Shown: one piece after another, positions 61,308 to 64,000 of the stretch
Layout: each line of letters opens with the position of its first letter
Position numbering within the stretch: the first letter of the stretch is position 1
NCBI RefSeq assembly: GCF_000015765.1
Contig: NC_008942.1
Location: 1,069,921-1,133,920, forward strand
Direction: 5' to 3'
From: Methanocorpusculum labreanum Z
GTDB taxonomy: Archaea; Halobacteriota; Methanomicrobia; Methanomicrobiales; Methanocorpusculaceae
Length of the DNA: 64,000 bases
Notes under the pieces: generated by a model
Databases searched by the model: none
What the model was told of the DNA's origin: nothing
What the model saw: the letters and a program-made list of their open reading frames with translations, nothing else
Made by a program: the position numbers and the translations under genes

Positions 61308-62186
61308 ATGCTGGTCACCGATCTTCGGACCCGTTTCCGGGAAGAGGGAATCACCCCCTCTCTTGTTGCGGATTTCCAGCGTCATGTCATGGAGTTTTAC
61401 GCAGCGAAAGGCAGGCATGATATGGAATGGCGGCATACGAGCGACCCGTATAAAATCGTCGTCTCCGAGATCATGCTCCAGCAGACTCAGGTCCCGCGGG
61501 TCGCAGTGATCTTTCCAAAGTTCATCGAACGGTTTCCCGATTTTATTGCGCTTGCAAAAGCGGAGCAGACCGATGTTCTCGCCGCATGGCAGGGAATGGG
61601 CTATAACCGCCGGGCTTTGAATCTCCAGAAACTTGCCGGCGTTATCGTGAATGAATACAACGGCACGGTGCCTGAGGATCCGCTCGTCCTGAAGAATCTC
61701 CCGGGAATAGGGCCTGCCACATCCTGTTCGATCGCAGCATTCGCCTTCAACCGGCCTGTCGTATTCATCGAAACGAACATAAGAAGAGTGTTCATCCATT
61801 ACTTTTTCGAAGACGACCAAGTCGTGGACGACAGAGAACTGCTGCCACTCGTTGCGGCCATGCTTCCCGAGTATTCCCGTGAATGGTACTGGGCTTTGAT
61901 GGATCTTGGAACGGCGCTGAAAGCATCGGTGCAGAACCCGAATCAGCGAAGCCGTCATTACACGAAACAGAAGACCTTCGAAGGCTCCGACCGGAAGATA
62001 CGAGGCAATGTTTTGAAAAAAATGCTCGAACAAAAAAACGGTGACCCGGAGATGTTTGCAAAAGAGATGACTGAGGATCCGTCACGAGTCAGGAGGATCA
62101 TGGATAAAATGACGGCCGAAGGGTTTTTCGTGAGAGAAGAGACTGGGACATACCGGTTAAGTGATAAAAAAAGAAGAGAGGAATAA
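61308..62186 (+). CDS. MutY-like HhH-GPD DNA glycosylase without iron-sulfur cluster
   Basis: 292 residues. IVVSEIMLQQTQVPRVAVIF near residue 46 matches the MutY N-terminal block with the catalytic Glu, and LKNLPGIGPATSCSIAAFAF near 127 is the helix-hairpin-helix. The next block reads VFIETNIRRVFIHYF near 150, where the catalytic Asp of MutY/Nth (DGNV or DTNV) is Glu. The usual four-cysteine iron-sulfur loop is absent (ASVQNPNQRSRHYTKQK instead). A C-terminal winged-helix-like part ends the protein. It starts 3 nt after the AbrB-PhoU gene. Substrate preference is uncertain (adenine opposite 8-oxoG, or a mismatch). Confidence 0.78.
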   Translation: MLVTDLRTRFREEGITPSLVADFQRHVMEFYAAKGRHDMEWRHTSDPYKIVVSEIMLQQTQVPRVAVIFPKFIERFPDFIALAKAEQTDVLAAWQGMGYNRRALNLQKLAGVIVNEYNGTVPEDPLVLKNLPGIGPATSCSIAAFAFNRPVVFIETNIRRVFIHYFFEDDQVVDDRELLPLVAAMLPEYSREWYWALMDLGTALKASVQNPNQRSRHYTKQKTFEGSDRKIRGNVLKKMLEQKNGDPEMFAKEMTEDPSRVRRIMDKMTAEGFFVREETGTYRLSDKKRREE

Positions 62187-62213
62187 TACTTCCCGCTTGT
62201 TTTCAGGACACGA

Positions 62214-63557
62214 TTACAGCGTGCAGTACGGCGCAAGTTTTCGGATCAGATTTTCCACCTGAACGCCCGCAAGCCCGGCGTAGCTTTCGGGCTTGAGCAG
62301 TTTTGCGATCTCTTCAGCCGAGACATACTCAGTGACCTCCGGCTTTGCCGCAAGGATCTCGGCAAGCGGCATCTTTGCAGAAAGCGCCTCCATGCTTGCC
62401 TCGCGGATGGTCTCGTGCGCATCCTCGCGCTTCATCCCGCGTTTCGTCAGCTCGATCATCACCGACTCGGCAAGATTGATGCCGTGCAGATATCTGAGGT
62501 TTCGTTCGACCGCTTCCGTGTTGATGGTCAGATTTTCGATGACGCCCGTCATCACCTGCAGACAGTGATCGCACAGAATGCTGGTCTCGAGGAAGGTGAT
62601 ACGCTCGGCCGACGAGTTCGTCAGATCCCGTTCGTCCCAGAGCGTATTGTTCAAAAGAGCCGGCTCGACCATACTGCGGACGATCCGTGCAAGACCGCAG
62701 ACCTGCTCGCTCTTGATCGGATTTCTTTTATGCGGCATCGTGGAAGATCCTACCTGCTTTTTGGAGAAGGACTCTTCGACCTCGCCGATCTCCGTCCGCT
62801 GCAGGGTCCTGACCTCAATTCCCACTTTGTCCAGCGTCGTTGCGATGTTTGCGAGCAGGAAGATGTACTCGGCATACCGGTCGCGTGAGATGACCTGGGA
62901 CGAGACATCCACTGATCCAATGCCCAGATACTTCATCATCTCAGCCTGGACTTCAATGCCGTGTTCGCCCATGGCAGCCATCGTTCCAACCGCTCCGGTC
63001 ATCTGCCCGACGACCACACGCGGCCGGCTCTCTCTTAGTCTTATGAGATGCCGTGAGACCTCGGACGCCCAGATCGCAAACCGAAGGCCGTAGGTCGTCG
63101 GCACACCCTGCTGACCGTGGGTCCGGGCAATGCAGATCAGATTTTTGGTCTCCTCGGCACGTTTCAACAACACACCCATCAGCGTTGATAGTTTTTTCTC
63201 TAAGAGATCATACGCCTCTTTGAGCTGAAGACCGGTCGCCGTATCCAGAATATCGTTCGAGGTGGCCCCGTAATGGATCCAGCGTCCCGCATCCCCGCAG
63301 ACCTCCGAAATTGCCCGGGTTATTGCCATCGTATCGTGGCTGATCTCCGCCTCGATCTCTTTTGCACGGACGCGTGAAGCCGAAAGAGCGTTTTTCTCGA
63401 TGATCGCCGCATCCTCCGCCGGGATCATCCCGACGACTCCCTGAGCATGGGCCAGAGCAACCTCGGCCCTGACAATGCAGGTAAACCGGTTGTCTTCACT
63501 CCACACACGTTTCATTTCAGGAGTTCCGTACCGGAAATCTATCGGATGTATTGCCAT
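62214..63557 (-). CDS. purB: Adenylosuccinate lyase
   Basis: 447 residues of the fumarase/aspartase superfamily. PurB makes AICAR and AMP in purine synthesis. The signature GSSTMPHKRNPIKSEQVCGL lies near residue 267, the catalytic His region ARTHGQQGVPTTYGLRFAIW near 144, and an N-terminal DFRYGTPEMKRVWSEDNRFT typical of archaeal PurB starts the protein. The length is normal. It diverges from the partial gene at 63671. Confidence 0.95.
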   Translation of the reverse strand: MAIHPIDFRYGTPEMKRVWSEDNRFTCIVRAEVALAHAQGVVGMIPAEDAAIIEKNALSASRVRAKEIEAEISHDTMAITRAISEVCGDAGRWIHYGATSNDILDTATGLQLKEAYDLLEKKLSTLMGVLLKRAEETKNLICIARTHGQQGVPTTYGLRFAIWASEVSRHLIRLRESRPRVVVGQMTGAVGTMAAMGEHGIEVQAEMMKYLGIGSVDVSSQVISRDRYAEYIFLLANIATTLDKVGIEVRTLQRTEIGEVEESFSKKQVGSSTMPHKRNPIKSEQVCGLARIVRSMVEPALLNNTLWDERDLTNSSAERITFLETSILCDHCLQVMTGVIENLTINTEAVERNLRYLHGINLAESVMIELTKRGMKREDAHETIREASMEALSAKMPLAEILAAKPEVTEYVSAEEIAKLLKPESYAGLAGVQVENLIRKLAPYCTL

Positions 63558-63670
63558 AGTAAAACTAGTATTGGTTTTCTTTGGTTATGAGTTTGTCCTG
63601 TAGAATAGAAACGCTGGGAATGTCCCCGGGGCAGTTCTTTTTCACCACGGAAAACAAATAGGTACGCATC

Positions 63671-64000
63671 GTGCCGCACGAATATAAGAAACCGCATTAC
63701 CGAAAGAAGGCAGAAAAACCAGCACGCATACGTGGAGAGAAAAAACCGGTTCCGAAAAAGGAGCTCAAGCCTGGATACTATATCAAGGAAACCGACGACT
63801 TTGTGACTAAATTTCTCTACTGGTGTCCGGCATGCAATATCCCCCTCCTTGCAAAGACCTGTGCCTGCGGGAACGAGAGCATAAAGATCTCCCTTCAGCA
63901 GCCGTACGATGTCCGTCCGGCCCTGAAGGCCGATCATGACCTCATCTCTTCCCTCATCAAACAACGGTTCGGGGATGCGGTGACTCTCCCAAAGATCCTC
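63671..64000 (+). CDS. PAPS-reductase-family protein, N-terminal part (cut by window edge)
   Basis: An open frame starting with GTG 63671 and still open at the window end (110 codons). It begins with a basic stretch (PHEYKKPHYRKKAEKPARIR), then KPGYYIKETDDFVTKFLYWC, and a zinc-ribbon-like CPACNIPLLAKTCACG near residue 53. This opening resembles the N-terminal extension of archaeal PAPS reductase/PUA-domain proteins, whose catalytic PP-loop domain would lie beyond the edge. The identification is therefore provisional; other zinc-ribbon proteins are possible. No ATG alternative is evident. Confidence 0.5.
   Translation, partial: MPHEYKKPHYRKKAEKPARIRGEKKPVPKKELKPGYYIKETDDFVTKFLYWCPACNIPLLAKTCACGNESIKISLQQPYDVRPALKADHDLISSLIKQRFGDAVTLPKIL

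Overview
The window comes from a methanogenic archaeon. It carries the genes for all three subunits of methyl-coenzyme M reductase (mcrB, mcrG, mcrA), the C-terminal part of an F420-type formate dehydrogenase beta subunit, a nearly complete anaerobic (cobalt-early) corrin ring pathway, a methanogenesis-marker-9 protein and two FmdE-family proteins. Formate use, roughly balanced base composition, many gene overlaps and several apparently leaderless promoters fit Methanomicrobiales, probably a Methanocorpusculum-like organism. That placement is inference from gene content; no 16S rRNA gene is present. I saw no rRNA, tRNA, CRISPR array, insertion sequence or prophage.

Layout. 1-9.9 kb: 3' part of fdhB, a DMT exporter, a glycine betaine type ABC importer (proVWX), a Na+/solute symporter with a 42-residue accessory protein and a hairpin-rich leader, and a Zn/Cd-type P-ATPase preceded by a free-standing HMA metal-binding protein. 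9.9-14.5 kb: a long AT-rich control region, then mcrBGA, with mcrD and mcrC absent from between mcrB and mcrG. 14.6-19 kb: a condensation-domain-like protein, a dicarboxylate-type transporter with an extra N-terminal domain, and a ClC channel/antiporter. 19-31.2 kb: a cobalt/corrin island. It holds cbiA, a fused CbiM-N-Q transporter with cbiO, the overlapping run cbiT-L-F-G-H-C-D-E, a second CbiM/CbiN pair and the chelatase cbiX. 31.2-41.9 kb: two metal- or metallophore-uptake clusters, each paired with an FmdE-family protein. One is a FecCD/BtuCD-type system with three tandem binding proteins, a His-rich ATPase and two TrmO-like proteins. The other is a ZnuABC-type system. 42-43.4 kb: a CobQ-like synthetase lacking its glutaminase domain, overlapping a DUF71/COG2102 PP-loop amidoligase. 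43.5-56 kb: hypotheticals, a second DMT exporter, Ogt, an XPD/DinG-type helicase, a mmp9-CitG-DUF447 cluster, a PD-(D/E)XK nuclease-like protein, an NfnAB/Sud-type oxidoreductase pair, a CDF transporter and a DUF362-ferredoxin protein. 56-64 kb: the phosphate regulon pstS-pstCA(fused)-pstB-phoU diverging from an AbrB-PhoU regulator, then a MutY-like glycosylase, purB and the start of a PAPS-reductase-family gene.

How it fits together. Much of the window serves the metal-cofactor economy of methanogenesis. Co and Ni importers, CbiX and CbiA supply precursors of corrinoids and, by known dual use of these enzymes in methanogens, of coenzyme F430, the prosthetic group of the Mcr encoded nearby. 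The most interesting candidates for undescribed biology are the FmdE/TrmO-like/His-rich ABC cluster, the glutaminase-less CobQ coupled to a DUF71 amidoligase, and several structured non-coding regions (7.45-7.64 kb, 38.25-38.6 kb, 4.66-4.77 kb). All assignments rest on reading motifs and gene order; no database search was run.
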